Both the position numbers and the translations under genes were made by a program. Shown piece after piece: positions 43,401 through 58,400 of a stretch of DNA of 64,000 bases (its first letter is position 1; every line of letters starts with the position of its first letter). This DNA comes from Aptenodytes patagonicus. Taxonomy: Eukaryota; Chordata; Aves; Sphenisciformes; Spheniscidae. Below the pieces are notes generated by a model, which saw only the letters and a list, made by a program, of their open reading frames with translations, ran no database searches and was not told where the DNA came from. The stretch lies in NCBI RefSeq assembly GCF_965638725.1, contig NC_134962.1, positions 565,501-629,500 of the forward strand, in the 5' to 3' direction.

Positions 43401-46400
43401 GCCTTATTACCCTGGTAGCTCTTGTCCTGCCTGTGGGTTAAAACGAGGAGCTGTCACCGGCTCAGCCACTGGCCCGCAGCGCTCGGCTCGGCTTGGCTCC
43501 TGGGGAGTGCAGGCCCCACGCTACAGAACCTGTGTTGGTACACTAACGGGGTTGCAAGTGAGTCTTTAGTTTACTTTTTGATGTGTTATCTTTGGCCACC
43601 GAACCGGAGTGTGTGTAAAAGTCTGTCGAGGCAGACCCCTGCCCTGCGGACCTCCCCGCAGGGGTGCCGACGGCCGTGCTCCTCGGGGCAGTTTGGAGCC
43701 TCACGGGCGAGTCTGGAGAGGATAGGGGTTCATTCTCTCTGAAAGTAGTGGTCTGTATCCATGTAGATGCAGTGCGCATCTTTCATTTAATTTGCCTCAG
43801 TTTGTGTGATTTTGGAGCTCTTGGGACTTCCTGAGATTTCTGGATTTTCCTGGTAGTTCCAGTTTTTAGCGCTCAGATCCTGCACCATCTAGAAGTGTCA
43901 TGCTTCAGGAAGAAAAAAACGAAAAGTAAGATTGATAGTAGCCTGGTTTATCACAAATGTTGGAAACAAAATTAAGAAGTTAGTGAAGATACCTCTGGAG
44001 ATTTGGGGCTTGCTTTCAGGAGTCCTAAATTGACAGCTAACGCGGAGCTTTCTGCAGTGGCTCTTCTGAGCAGGCTGCAGCCGGCTGAGATGTGGTCACC
44101 GAAGAAGCTGCATCACTTATGAAGATTTATTTCAGATTTTATTAACAAATAATTTCTGAGCTTCACAGTAACAAGGTTACTTACAAAGCAGATGTCTTAG
44201 TAATATGAAACTCCATTACTGAGACTTCTTTAAACCTTCCTGATGTTCGGAGAAGGCTGGAAGCAATCAGGGGCCTAAACAATATGTCTTCAGATTCTAT
44301 GGGATACTTAATCCTGATACTAATGTGCAGTCACTGCTTTGAGGGAGACCAGGCAGGGGCCCTGGGCAGGTCATTGTTCTTTGATTTAGGACGTAACGTC
44401 TCTCGCCTTCACCGCACGCAAGGCGGGTGCTGTTGTTTCTGCTGCCCAGGGCAGGCTCCGTGTCGTGTGTCCGCGCGCAGATGAAGACCCGTGTCCGGTC
44501 TGTATTTCTCAAGGAGGTCTGCCATCTGCCACCTGAAGCCTGGGACCCAGGCTGTAACAGCTTGGGATGTCGGTTAACATCCAGAGCAAATACAGCTGAA
44601 GGCTAGAAGAGAAACAGAAAGATAATTCTTCCCTTACCAATCACCAGCTTTTGTTTACTTTGTTGTATTTTATAAATGTCAGCTTTTTTTAAACCCTTCT
44701 GCATTCGTTGTTTTTTGTGTGGTGATATCGGTGTTAGATTTAAATGAAAATGTCTTCTGAATAAATTACCGTGAATGCACTGCATTCAACAGGAACAAAA
44801 TTAAGCTTAACTAACAAAACAACAATTTAAAAATGCTTTTCTTGTGCGTTTTCTAATGAATTCCATCTTCTTGCCAAATGCACCTTAGCACAACTGAGTA
44901 AAAAACCCCACATTTTATTTATCAAATGATTAACTTTACCTTTTCTACCAGCAAGCAAAACTTGTGTAGATGTGTGTGAAGCTATGAAACTATTTAAATA
45001 AATGTGTTTAGACACAATATATGTGTTTGCTTGGCAAAATGCAGCAGTCTCAGTGCAACAATGTACGTGCTTAATTCTTGTTGGTTGGTAACAGTCCTTT
45101 AGAAAATAGAAATGCAAACCAAAGATGAAAAATCAATGAACAGAAGATAATGCTTGCCTTAAATCAGTTGTTCGTGACTGTGCATCTCTTGTGAAATGAG
45201 CAGAAACCCAGGTGTTTCACTTATGCCTTGATTTCTTAGTTTTAATAGTGCTGGTTGGAAAACTGCAATATTCTTAGCAAGGTTTTGCATAACATCAATA
45301 ACGAGAGGAAAAACCTTAATGCCTGCTTAATAGCGTTTGCCCGGGAATTCAATTACTGTCTATTGCCAATATGTTGGCAGCATTAATAATTGCACGCTGG
45401 GCACTTCCATAATTTATCATAATGATTCCTGTTATGTATTATAGAATATTCCTCCCCCCCCCCCCAACAATGCATAAATACAAAAAAGGATAAAATAATT
45501 GAGATTGAAACAGAGTGTAAATTCTGATACTAAGGATTGTGTACTCAGAGGAAATGGGGTTGGTTTCATGATGGAGTTTTAATTTAGATTTTGTTCTGGT
45601 GATATAGTCCCTTCCCATAGTACATTACTTTGCATCTGACAAACCACCAGCTCCCTCGGTCCCTCATTACAGCTGCAGTCTCACTGAGGTTTTTGTTCCT
45701 TTTTTAATGTTTAGAAATGAGAGTGAGGAATGAGATTCTGACTCCTTAAATTAGGAACATCGAAGGCAGATCTTGTAGGGCTTTTCACTGTAAATTTCAG
45801 GACTTAATGTCACTAATTTCTGTATCTGTGTTTGTAACATTAATCTGTCAAAGGTGGTTTAGGATGAATTGGGTATTATTGAGGAGTAAGTGGAAGGACA
45901 TAGGAAGGACAGAGACCTGTGCGCCATTAAGGGTGCTGAGTAAGGAATATGTATTTACCGAAGTTGTTTTCCTTAGATGATGTCATTTAGAAGAGCACCT
46001 TTTTTCTTTTTCTTTTCTTTATTGAGTTGCTGATTACTTGGGGAGGGTTTGAATTACTCGTTGTTGACAATGACACATTTGTTTCCGAATGGATCTATGT
46101 GAAATTATATTTTAATGTACCTAGAAGATAAGTAATAGGAATCTGCTTTAAAAAAAAAAAAAACAACCTCCCCAAAAAACAACCCACAAAACCCTCCAAG
46201 CAAGTAAATTTTTCATTTCAAAGAATCTCCAGGTATGCTTCTGCTTCATGGCTATTGAATTATGAGCTGAGCAACTGCTTTAAAAGTGCATGGGAACACT
46301 TTAGAAGAGTTTTAAATCCGGAACATACCATCTGTAATGGAAACAGCGGAGAAGAGGTAGGCAGAAAGGAGATAGATAACGGAGTTTGAATAGGTCTAGC

Positions 46401-49400
46401 TGGGAGCAGGCATCTAGAGCTTTGATTTGTGCTAATATGTTGTCTGGGAAACTTGATTCTACACCTTCCTCAAAGTGGTGACAACATGGTAACCCTGAAA
46501 ACACAACGTGATCGTGGTCAGTCTGCTGTCCAGTTTGCCTCTCATTGTAATTAACGCTTCAAGTGCTTTCCCAGGGGTGGGGGGGTGTGGGGGGGGGTGT
46601 GTCTTTTTTTGGTTTGGATTTTTTTTTTACATCTCTCCTGAAAGCAGTTTTCTTGAGAGCAGAGTTTGCATTTGATAGTTTTTCCTTTATATTGAAATAA
46701 ATATGTAAATGCTCTCTGGGTTGTGCAGAGAAGCAGCCGTAGCTGGTCTGCAGCATGCGCATCGTAATTGAATCACAGCGGGATCGCCTTATGAGCCTGA
46801 AAGATTTATTGCCCTTAGGGGATCAAAAGTTCGCAACCTGCTGGGGAGCTGGTAATTCCCACCTTGACACCCACACTTGTGCTGGACCTGGCAGGAGAAT
46901 GACACTGTTGCCTGTTCCCTCTGCGTCTTTCTTTCTTTCTTTCTTTCTTTGAATCAAAACCAAGGAGAATCCAAATCTCAGTTGAAAAGCAGATCTTATG
47001 TTTGTGAAAGCATGATGTGACTTTTATGATTTTAGACAAAGGGTCCCACAAAGCAGAACAGTGGGGTCTTCCTGCCAGATAATGTTTTATGAAATAGGCT
47101 GGACAAATGCTAGACCTAACGGGGTTATGAAATCCTCTACCAGGCAACTTGAGCAGCTGATAGAAAGTAAAAATATTTTTCTTACTGTTTTCATTGTTCT
47201 TAGCACACAGGCTCCTTTTAAATAGTGAAGAATTAAGCTTTTTTTTCCTGTAGTTATAGAGCATGGAGTACTCCTGTTCCAGCTTGGTTATCCTTCAAAA
47301 AAATATGAGAGACCAAATTTAATATCCTTGTAGTTTTTGAAGGGAGAGAGTTTTTCCTTTTATTGCAAATGCTTTCGTCCCTTTTTGCCTAAGTTAAAAC
47401 ATGGGATTAAGGTTAATGGACTTTTTCTTGTCCCTGGCAACTTACCTTTAATTTTGACGATTAAATAGAAAATGTAGAATAAAATAAGTTGTTCCAAGCA
47501 CACCGTAAAGGTACAAGCACTGCTTAATCTGGTGCCAAGCCCCTGCGGAACTGCAGCAAGCAACAATACTCCGGTCCTGCATACTCTAAATTAGGCTTTG
47601 ATTCTGCATTCAAGTGTCAGCAAACTAGACAGAAGGATGGGGGAAGTCAATGTGAGTTAGGATGCACACAAGAATTCAATATAATCTCATATACTAGGTG
47701 GGTAAAAATTATCTTTCACTGCTATCTGCTTGAGCATATTGGCTTTCTGTCTGTAAAACGTGAGGTTGTCTCAGCTGACTTAGCTGATTCCAGATCCTTA
47801 AGATGGTCAGCTGTACAGCCCCTGAGCAGTTCAGTTTGGCCACTTCTTGTCTTTGAAATACTAGTCTTTGCTGCCTATGAAGATATTTTCCCGTGAATCG
47901 TGTTCATAGATCAAACAAGGTAGGTTGTTGACATAGCTCTTGGCAGAGCCATTCATCTACTCATGTGATGTTCCACTTCACTAAATTAATTTCCTTTCCA
48001 GTTTTCAGAGTTGTTAAGCGTTGTGTAAGCAAGTGTTTTAAACAACCTGTAAGAATTTCCTCAGTATGTCTTGTAATATTGGTGTTCTGGTTTGCAAGTG
48101 TCACAAAAGACTTGTATTCATTCATCTTATTTCTCTGACTTTAGCCTAACAGAGGGACAAAAAGACCCCGTGATGAAGAGGAAGAAGAAATCAAAGCACG
48201 TCGGAAACAAGCTAGTGCACGAGAGCACAGTCGTCACAGGGAAGAGGAGTCTGTTGCGCTAGAAGAAACTGATGATGATAAGAAGAAGCTTCTTCAGATA
48301 ATTGAGAGGGATGGAGAAGAAGAGGAGGAGGAAGTAAATCACTAGTGTCCTGTGGGAAGGGGGAGGCAGTGGGAAAGAAGCAAACACCAAATCACTTCTC
48401 TGTGATTTCCATTTCTTACCATGTAGATGATGAGACTAACTGGTGATTTTCACATGCCTCATACATCTTAAGGTTATGGTTTCACTTTCCTGCCCTGCAG
48501 GGTATTCGTTAATTTCAGACGGGCTTCTCAAAGATATCCTCTGAAGGTTTAAAGAGGGGGGGCAAAAGGGAGAGGGAAGGGAAAGCTTTCAAGTCTAATC
48601 TCTGTTTTAGGCTGAGAATACCTAAATCACCGTCTAAAATATATCTTTAAGAAATATTTTCTGTATTCTAACTGGTTTCCTAACTCTATTATTCTCCTCA
48701 GTACCCCCAGCCATGCAGCTTCTCCCACTCTCCCCCTCTTTGTAGCTGTGCAGCAGCAAATAAGCAAACATTCTTCTGTACAAGAAAGGTCTTGGGTCAG
48801 AGGAGGGGGGTAGCAGCTGTCGAGGGTAAATGATTTCAAGCCTTGGAGACAGAAATCCAATGCAGCATTGGCCTTTCTGCCAAGGGCCAGAGAAAAGATC
48901 ACTTTATAAATGTGACACATGGATTGGTATAAATCTAGAAGATATTTGCTTCCTGCTGCCTGTGTCCTGTTTGATAAAAAAACAAGTGATATTCACCACT
49001 GCAGAATCATGTAGGTTTGTAAAATATCATTGTCCTTTGTATACGGCATTGCTAGCATTCATTTCTGAAAATCTCCCTCGTTTTTTTGATATTGAGCTAT
49101 TGCCATTACGGTTGTTGCTGATAGTGAAGAGAGATAATGCAGGATTTCTGTAGCATTTGAGCTCCAGTGAGGATGAATGGACGTAGCCAAATGTCCCCTT
49201 GGCTGGCTAGAGTCTTGTGGATTCCTGCAGTGTACAAGTCCCTCGTCTTGGTCAAGTGGAGTTCTCCCATCCAGACATTTTAAGGGCTGGAAGTCCAAGG
49301 TTTCTTTAGAACCAAAATCTCTTGTTTATTATCTTGGAATGCAGTTAATGTAAGTGCCATCAAAATGCGCTTTGTACCAGTAAATTTGATGGAAGGAAGC

Positions 49401-52400
49401 TAATCTGTAGGACACTGTAATACTGAATGCAAATTAAATACAAGATACAAAGCTGATCCTAATGGAGATATTGTAGTGATATATGTTAGAGAAAGCAAAG
49501 AATCACATGAAATAGAGGGAAGCAGTGTCAGCATGTGTGACACTATCTTTGTGGATTGAAATCCCATTGGAGGAAGAATATGGTTTGGGCACTGTAGTAT
49601 TGATTACCTGAATGGGATGGTAACATGAGTGGAATGGTGCTAAGACAGGTTGGGCTTGAGAACATAGGAAATCCAATAATAATGGAAGAATTGGACTGGT
49701 GTTATTATTGTAATGGATTTTGCTGAAGAAACAGAAAATTTCTCTCTCGTACAAGATTGCTGCTTAAGAGTCACTGACCAAAGAATCTTCAACACCAGAA
49801 GCAACTCTTGATTTAATCCTGAACAGGAGATGGGACACAAAACTTGGCTTAAGATGTGAAGGGGTCTGGTTTGTTTTTTGTTTTGAGAACTTCTCTTTAA
49901 TAGAGATTATAACAGTCAAATAGAGGAGAGGGAAGAGGTTACACAAGAAAATCTATATCATCAATGTTTTATTAAAAGAAGTACATTAAAATCGTGAAAC
50001 AAGGAAAATAACAGAATTGTGTTTGTAGGTGTCAGGGAGGTAGCTAAAGTTATATTACTGCTGTACAGTAAGTGTATAATGCCAACTGAGAAACAACTTA
50101 GAAGAATTTAAAAAATAAAAATAAAGTACTAGAGTAAAATATTGGGGTTTTTTGGTTTTTGTCTTTAGAAAAAGACTTTAAAATAGAAGTGAAAGCTTAT
50201 CCAAGTGAGGAAAATACAAAAGAACATAAACTCAGGGCAGTTAAATGTAGACCTACAAAAGAAACAGCACAATGGACTTCTGAAAAGAAGCTATCCATGG
50301 GTGTAAACTGCTAATGCAGATTTACTCTAATATGTCAGAAGCAAAAACCGTCAATACGCGCTGATGGTGCCAGGTAGTAACAGGTGTAAAAGAACAGCTA
50401 AGGAAGATGAGCCATTGCTAAACCGGGGTTTTTTTGTTCATTGATACTAGGTTTCAGAAAGTGTAGGGAAGCTCTTCTGGTTCTTTTCCAAAGAACCTTC
50501 CATTGGTAAACCCCTGGTTCATAAAAACCCGACTTACAAGGTTTTGCTCCGGGGAGCTTGCTCAGGTCAGAGTTTGAGTAAATCAATAAATGAGTAGCAA
50601 TGGTGTATGGGTTTTCTGGCAGCTTTCTGCAGTCAGACTTCCAGGGGTTCCTGAAGCGTCTGGGCACGACTGCGGTCTCACCATGTCGCTGCAGTCACTC
50701 TTTTGCGTTTTGCCGGGTAATTGTTCCAACCATCCAAAGCTCTGTTTTCTGCCCTTTACGATTTGGTTAGGAGGAACCTTTGGATGAAAGTTCGGTGAAG
50801 AAGATGATTCTCACCTTTGAGAAGAGATCTTATAAAAACCAGGAGCTGCGGATCAAGTTTCCTGACAATCCAGAGAAGTAAGATTATGCTCGGCCCCTCT
50901 CTATTACCCTTTTTTCCTTTGATTTTACGTTTCAGCCCTAAATCAATTTCTTGAATATACAGACGTTTTCAGTTACATAAGGCTCACGTTACAGCAGTTA
51001 TTGCCATGTAGTTCTTCTAAACTGTATTTGAAACTAACTTTGTTAATTAAAAATGGCATTATTGAGACTGGTGGTGGCTGGTATATGGCTGGCAGCATGA
51101 AGAGAATAATTGACAACGAAGGGAAAAATTCTAGTTTATTAAATTCTTGCTGCTGTTAATATTATAGATCGTGAAACTTCAGTACTAAAATTCGAGTTTA
51201 TGTTGTTTTTATTTTGGGAGCGCACAAATTCAATAAGGTTTCGTTAGTTTCGGTTAAGGTATCTAATAAGTGGCTTAGTTCTCAAAAGTGAGCACTGACG
51301 AGCTCTCCCAACATCAGTGCTCTTGGCAGTTGGCATCGGAGGGTCATCAGCCACGCTGCAGTTCTCTCCTTTTTCAGGGGGCTCCTCCTTTGCACTGTTT
51401 CTGAGCAGTGGTCTCCTCCTCACTGATAGGCAGGTGGTGGGTGTTTGGGGGGTGGGCTGAAAGATAGAGATCCTGGACTGGTGAGTTTTGCTTTCCAAAG
51501 AATTAAAGATTTCATGCCATCATTTTGTGTGAAGGTGTTGTGCTTGCCTGTGCAGTCAGCGGTCTGTGTGGGAAGAAATTTAATTTCATATTATTGAGCT
51601 TTCAGATGCTGTGGTGAGCAAAATGGCTGGATGGGGTCTGAAAGGCAGACTTTGTGTGTGTTTCTTTCCACACGTGTGGTTCTAGTGAGCCTCTTCCTCC
51701 TTTCATGGAGTTTTGTTATTCACGTTAAATGAATTTCTTCCTACACTTGAGTGCCATTATATTTTGTCCAGTTCGCTGTTCTTTCCCTAACCCAAATTCT
51801 TTTTATGGACTTTACTTCCGACTAATACAACCCGCGTACTAATATGTGGTAGCTAGGGAAGGTGCATCGCTGTGGAGAATTTATTTTATATGCAGGGTTT
51901 TTTTCATGTGTAGCTACAACCTCTTCATTTTTTAATTTTTTTTTTAAGTTCTAGAACTGATTTACAGAATTGGAACAAATCTGCTTATTTACTCTATGTA
52001 AATTATATAGTAGGAAGGCTTGTCCTACTGCGTGATTAAACCTCAAGAGGCAGGCATAGGGCAGGATGAGGCACAAACTGCCTCTAGGAGTTCTGGACTC
52101 AGTGATGTTGACGTGACCACAGAAGATCAGAAATGCCGGGGCCATGTGCACCTGGTATCTCCTGGAAGGTGATGGTCTCTGTTTTGAAAAGGGCTGTGCA
52201 TTGAACACAACTGATGTACTTTTTGCCTTTTCATTAACCATTTTTGTCTTGCCTCAGGTTCATGGAGTCCGAACTGGATTTAAATGACATCATTCAGGAA
52301 ATGCACGTGATCGCGACGATGCCAGACCTGTATCACCTGCTGGTGGAGCTGAACGCTGTGCAGTCTCTCCTCGGGCTGCTGGGACATGACAACACAGATA

Positions 52401-55400
52401 TCCTTCAGCTGTTAAAGTAGCTCTCATGTGAGAGGCTTTCTACAGACTTTTCTGTAATCTCTTATACCCTGCTTTCACAGGCTCCTGTATATGTTTTTCT
52501 CTTCTTTCCCATCGCACTGAATTTATGTCTCTTTTTTTTTTTCCAAGTGAAAGCCTTCTTTGTTTGAGTAATATTGATTCTGAATTTTTTCAGTGTTGTA
52601 ATTCTCCTTTCTTGTTTTATGACCCTTTCATCTAGATTTGAGTGGCTGCGTTAGAGTGTGAGCAGATGAACAATATAGGAAAAACTAAGGTATGGGCTTA
52701 GCAGCGTATAGCCTTTAACTGTGCGCAAACTTTGTCTGGAATAGCCCCCAGTAAAAATGAAACCGATTTACCCCTTTTTGTTGAGAGCTGAGCTGTCACG
52801 CTTTCAGCTGTTTGCCACGGACTAGCTCACTGCAGTGCTACACCTTAGTCTGTAAATGTGATAAATTCTTCATGTGTCCGTACCTTTAATTTGATGTGCT
52901 CAGAGCTTGAGGTTCTGGGTAGCCCCTCTGGTTACGTAAATATCCAGAGACATTTCCATGCTCAGTTAGTTCTTGTGTCACTGAACCCGATCACTGAACC
53001 CGATCCCTATGTGCACCTGTCTCTTGTTTCGCTGAAGATCTGAGGACATCTCAGAGAGAGTTTTCTGTTTATATTGTTAAAGATTTTAGTAGTTTTGAAC
53101 AAAAACAGTGTCATTTTTTGAATATCCTGGTGCCTTGATGCTTAGCCCTCAGCTGGTAAATAGAACTGTGCCTGGCTTACCATTGTGCAGTCTTTAAAAG
53201 TAGAGCTCAGCCTGCATTGCTTGTGAAATATTCTACAGTAGATTAAGCTGAAAAATTGTGACATGATTGAGAGATCGTGTATCTGTGTCCTGACAGACGT
53301 TAGTGAATGGAGAGAGCAGTGAAGCCCAGTGGAAAGGGCACTGGAATTGGGACTACAGCAGGCTTTTCTTTTTTCCTTTTTATTGATTCATGACCTTAGG
53401 AAAGTAATTTATTTGTTACTTCTTTTCTTTTTGTGTAAAGAAGTAGATGACACTTACCAGCTTTTCTGAGGTGTTTTGGAATATGCAATGTTAAAAGGAC
53501 TGTTAGCGCTAAATGTTGTGGTCCAATGCGCAGATCTTGCTTTTCTTTTTTAGCACTTTTCCTTATAGTACTATGTATTAAGAATTCATAATTCATTCTT
53601 TCTAAGTGGGTGCAGTGATCAGAAGATAAAAACAAAACGTAAATATTTTATTGCATGCCAATTTATGTTACCCAAACACATAAGCAGTGGTTTCTATTTT
53701 GACTTGTATCTAGCTGAACCTCGATGTGGTGAATGCTGGTCCCTGCAAAACAGCAAACACCACAGCTTTCCTTATCTGTTATCTGTAGTGGATATTACTT
53801 TCAAGTAAACGTTTGTTAACAATTTTCTCTTGTACAGTGGGAAACACCTACCATGCATAACCAGTTTCATGGCTACCATAGTTTCATTACTTATTTTTTC
53901 GCCAGACACCGCAGGCTTATTGTGTACTATGTGCATGGCATTAAAAGCTTATACTGAATTTCTCATTCACAGGGAAAATATAAACTATGGGGATTTTGAC
54001 TGGGGTAGCAGAGCTGATTCATAGCTGGAGTGCACGGGAATACAGCTTGCTTTGTCCTTTCAGCCATGAAAAGCTGTGTCCTAGGGTCACTGCTGCTGTC
54101 AAAGACTTGTCAGTGTTTCCACTGTGAACTCTTTAATTGGTTTGCAACTTGCCTGTCAGTTAGTTTACGGGTAGAAATTTGGCCTGTGAATTGCAAGTTT
54201 GGGAAGAGTATATTTCATGTTATAAACTGCTGAAGTGTTTTCAGATCCATTGGAAGCAGGACACAGGCTGTAGTAATGCCTCTTCACTGTGCTGCTGCTG
54301 CTGCTTATGTACAGGATAGAAACACTATTAGAGTGAAGCATCTAGACATAACTTGAGCTGTATCAATTTAGTTTTATCTAATGACTTTTTGTTAAAACAA
54401 ATGGGAAAAGATTTTAAAAATGAGTTCTTCGAGGAGAGAACTAAACAAATGGCTCTTCAGATGTGATTTAAATGTAGTGTCTTGAGGGACTAATGCAAGG
54501 AGACAAAAGCGATGTCCAGGGGGAGCAAATAATCTGCTGAATGATTCATGCAGTTTTACACAAAACATGTGAATGAAAGATGATCACAGACAAGATTTTA
54601 TGAATGAAAGACAGGAAAGCTTCAAGTTAGGTTTTGCTTTTCTATCTCCTAAATTTTATAGGGCAACTGATACTCTCACTGGAAGCCTCAACAAAAGTTC
54701 CCTAGACAGGAATGCCCTGCAAGATGAACTCCTCTGACTGCTAGAGTTCTTTGCTGTGCACTCTCAGGAAAATCTAGCTCAGTTGTCTTTATAGCACCCA
54801 GTAGGTAGCAGTAGTCTTCAGTTAGTTCCTCCCTTAGCCTTCTCTTCCATGGGCTGATCAAACCCCATTCCCTCAGTCTTTCCTCATACATCATGTGCTA
54901 GCCCCCGACCACCTCAGTGGTCCTCCACTCTCCTGAGTCCAGTGTGTCAAGGTCTCTCTCTTATTGGGAGTGCCCGCAACTGGACAGAATATTCTACGTG
55001 TTGCCTCATGAGTGCCAAGCAGCAGGTAAGAATTCCTTCTCTGGACCTGCTGGTTTTGCTCTTGCTAATGCAGTGCAGTCTGTGATTAGCCTTCGTCACT
55101 GCAGTGGCACGCTGCTGACTCGCCTTCAACTTGTCCACCGGAACTTCCAGATTCTCTTCTGCAGAGCTTACCTCTCCAGTCAGCCCCAGCGCATGGGCTT
55201 GTTCCCTCCCAGGTACAGGACCTTGCATTTGTTGAACTTCACGAGGTTCCTATTGGCCCGTTCCTCCAGCTTTTGTCAATTAATAGTTGATTCCTTGCAG
55301 AATAAATGTAAGGCAGGTTATTTTCTCTTAACTGGCTTATTGAGTCGCACTCCAACTTGCTTTTAAAAATTGTACCCTGGCACCTTTAACCATGTTTTTG

Positions 55401-58400
55401 TATAAGCACGAGTGACTGTCTGCCCAGTGAGGAGTAATCACCCTTCTGTTTGGTTCCTGATGGCAGTTGCAACTGCAACCCATCAAGAAAATGTACAGAT
55501 AGCTTTGGCTTGGTTAAGGAGTGCTGTAGAGTATAAAGGAAGCAGTAGTCTTACTGATACACATCTTCTGCAGCGCCTAGACGTAGGTTAACTCGACTGG
55601 GACAGGCAGCTGTCTTACAGTCTTTCCTGAGACTAGATAAGTCATGACTGAAACCTTGCTAAGAAAAGATACATGAAAATACGTTTCCTACTGCTGGTTG
55701 TGTGTCTAAGCAAATGCACAAATAGGAGAACTGGGAGGCTGGATTGTTAGCCTGTGCATTTTAAAGAGATTCTTCACAAAGTTGTTATATAGGACATGCA
55801 GAAAACTGCATATCCTGTTCTAGCCCAGTGGGACTCGGGCAAGATTGATCAGCGTGTCTGAGAGAATAGGAAAGTGGGTCTAATGAGGTGGAATACGTCT
55901 CGTCGCACAAGAGAGCTGTGCAGCAGTCGGGGGAACCATGTGTTATGCAGCCTAGAGTTAATGAGTGAAAATTGGGCTGGCAGAAGCTATGCTGTTCCTG
56001 CGAGGTCCGCGGTTAGAGGAGCATGCTGTCCTAATTGGGCCAGGCAGAAGCGGGTGATCGCTCCTGCTGCCTGCAGTGGCCTTGTTAGGTGCGTGCCGTA
56101 TCAGGTTAGCCCGGGTGTCACTGAGAGCAGAATACCCAAATCAGATTACTGTAACTCATTTCTCTTTGCTTACATTCAATCTTGACGATGCAAGATGGTG
56201 CCTAGTTATACCAACTCTAGCAATTTTTATTTGGAAAAAAAAAAGTATTATCAAGAAACAGTAAAATTGCCTGATACAGTAAGCACACAATCACATTTGT
56301 TTTTATCATTCCTAATTGTTAGGATTCCCTGATTTTGGTGCTTATGAGGACTGTCTGCTGAAGTAGTCTCTGTGCTCTGGTCTTCCTCTGCCCCACTGCT
56401 GTAATGTATTACCAGTTGTTTTGGATCATGTCATGAGCACGCTGGCCTAAGAGCAATCTGCTTTTGATATTAAATGTGTCTGCCTCTGTGTTGGTTGTCC
56501 TTAACACCTAGCACATGTTTCCATAGCTGTGGTAGACTTGCTTCAAGAACTGACTGATATAGATACTCTCCATGAGAGTGAAGAAGGAGCTGAAGTCCTC
56601 ATAGATGCTCTAGTAAGTAGTAAACTCCAGATTATTTTAATGCCTGAACGTCTGCTTTATACAGCACAGCAGCGAATACTCTGAACTGCCGCGCTTTCTG
56701 CAGCTGTGGTTATCCATATTGCCAACACCACGATGAAGTTAGCCTGCTCTCTGGTAGCTGAAATGCTGTATTGAGGGCCACGATGGGTGTTTTTAATGGA
56801 ATGCCAGAGTTTGGTGAGTAGGTTCTTCTTGCACCTTGTCTACCACTTCTTTTTTGGAAGGAACACGTTCATATTGCAAAATTTGTGTAGGCTGGGAGAT
56901 TTTTTTGTGCAGGGAGGGAGAAGGAAGTAATATTTGTGACTTGGACAGTGTCCTATTGAAAATAGGAGCTTGATTTGCATTTTTCTTCCTTCTTGTGGAA
57001 AAGGGTGACCTCTGTTCACCTGTGAAAAATTGAAGTTTGTGGCAGGGCTCAGATTGTTATCTGAAGGACAGTGGGGCCATTGTGATCTTTCACTCTGACC
57101 TCTTGCATGGGAGACCAGTAGTCTTCTACCCAGTAACTCTTGTTTCAAAACCAAAAATCTGTGCTTGAACTGGGACATCTGTTGTTATAGTGAGGGTACG
57201 CATTTTTCTTAACAAGAAGTAAAAGTGTGAAAGTTTCTGTGTACCAGAGCTAATGCGTTTTAAGGGTAGAGGAGGGTTTAGAGGTAATGATCCTTTTTGG
57301 CGTAGAGATTAAACAACCCCAGAAAATTATCTATGTGCGGTAGAAGATGCATTGCTCGGTCTTAAGTGCTCCCTGCCTGGTTAACTCTCTTGAGTGCCTC
57401 TTGGCCTCTGTGGTGGTGGACTTCCCCTTTCCCTGGCGTTCACGCTGGATGCCTCCCGCTCCTTGGCTTCGGGAGGAGGATGCGGAACCGAGCAGAAGCC
57501 CTCCGATGCCCAGCAAAACTTGAGATTTACATGTCTGTCCTACCTTTGGGCAGCTTCTGCTAGTGAATTGCTGCATTTGCGAATCACTGTGGCTGTGTCT
57601 TGTTCTGTAACTATTATGTTGAAATTGAAAGATAGGGAATTACAGGTTTTCTTCTGTTTGCTTTGTTTGGCTGCTCTGTTTTCTCCTACAATCCTTCTTG
57701 TCCAGTCACTATAATGTTACCTTCCAAAGGTTAATGACAGTGGCCCAGAGCTGAGTTCCTCCAGCTGGCCTCTGGGCTGTTCTTAATTACTCTGCCTTCG
57801 TGGAAGGATTGCTGGATGAATGAAGTGGTAGAGAGGAACTGCTAGAGAAGATGTTTTCTATAAAATGTGCAGAGAGGTAGTAAATTAGGTGAAGTTTTTT
57901 CTCTGTTTGCCTTGTCACCAGCCCACTGATAATAGCTACATTTTAGAGGCTTTATTGTTCTCTTTGAAAGAAACAGGTCGGGCATATCTTGGGAGATATC
58001 TGCTTTTTAGATTACCTTTTTTTTTTTAAAAGAAAGTAGGTATAATGTAGGGTATCTGTGAAGATTGTTGCACTACCTTCCACAGCAGCTGATACTTGTA
58101 TTTTTTCCCATGTGTTCACTGGGCCCAAAGCTAGTTAACAGTGTTTGAATTGGAAATGTTATTTTGTTTAACTTTTCCAAGCTCATGTCCGCAATGGAAA
58201 GTTAGCCAAAGTCAAACTGGACTCTGTCCAATTGCAGCTTTAAAAGCATACTTGTGTTAGCTTTTTGATTAGGAGGCTCCACCTGCAGATGTGGGTTCCT
58301 GCTCCTGCTGTTGATTTGTCTGGGTTTTGTTAGCTTGCTGAAATCAACTTGGTAAATTTGTCTTGCTAGGATTTAAATGTAAGGCTTCAGCTTTTGGATT

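Larger units (their letters stand above)
40001..48144 (+). other. CTNNBL1: CTNNBL1 intron 1
   Basis: 8.1-kb GT-AG intron. It begins in the CpG island and becomes AT-rich after about 40,560. It contains a C run (45454-45465), an A run near 46150, a G-rich stretch (46571-46600) and a (TTTC)n microsatellite. No gene or RNA is recognised inside. Confidence 0.8.

Noticed and set aside
52398-52420. CTNNBL1 ending at the TAG at 52418 as a short isoform
   Set aside because: The sequence after 52397 is a consensus U12 donor, and the downstream exons restore the full conserved protein.
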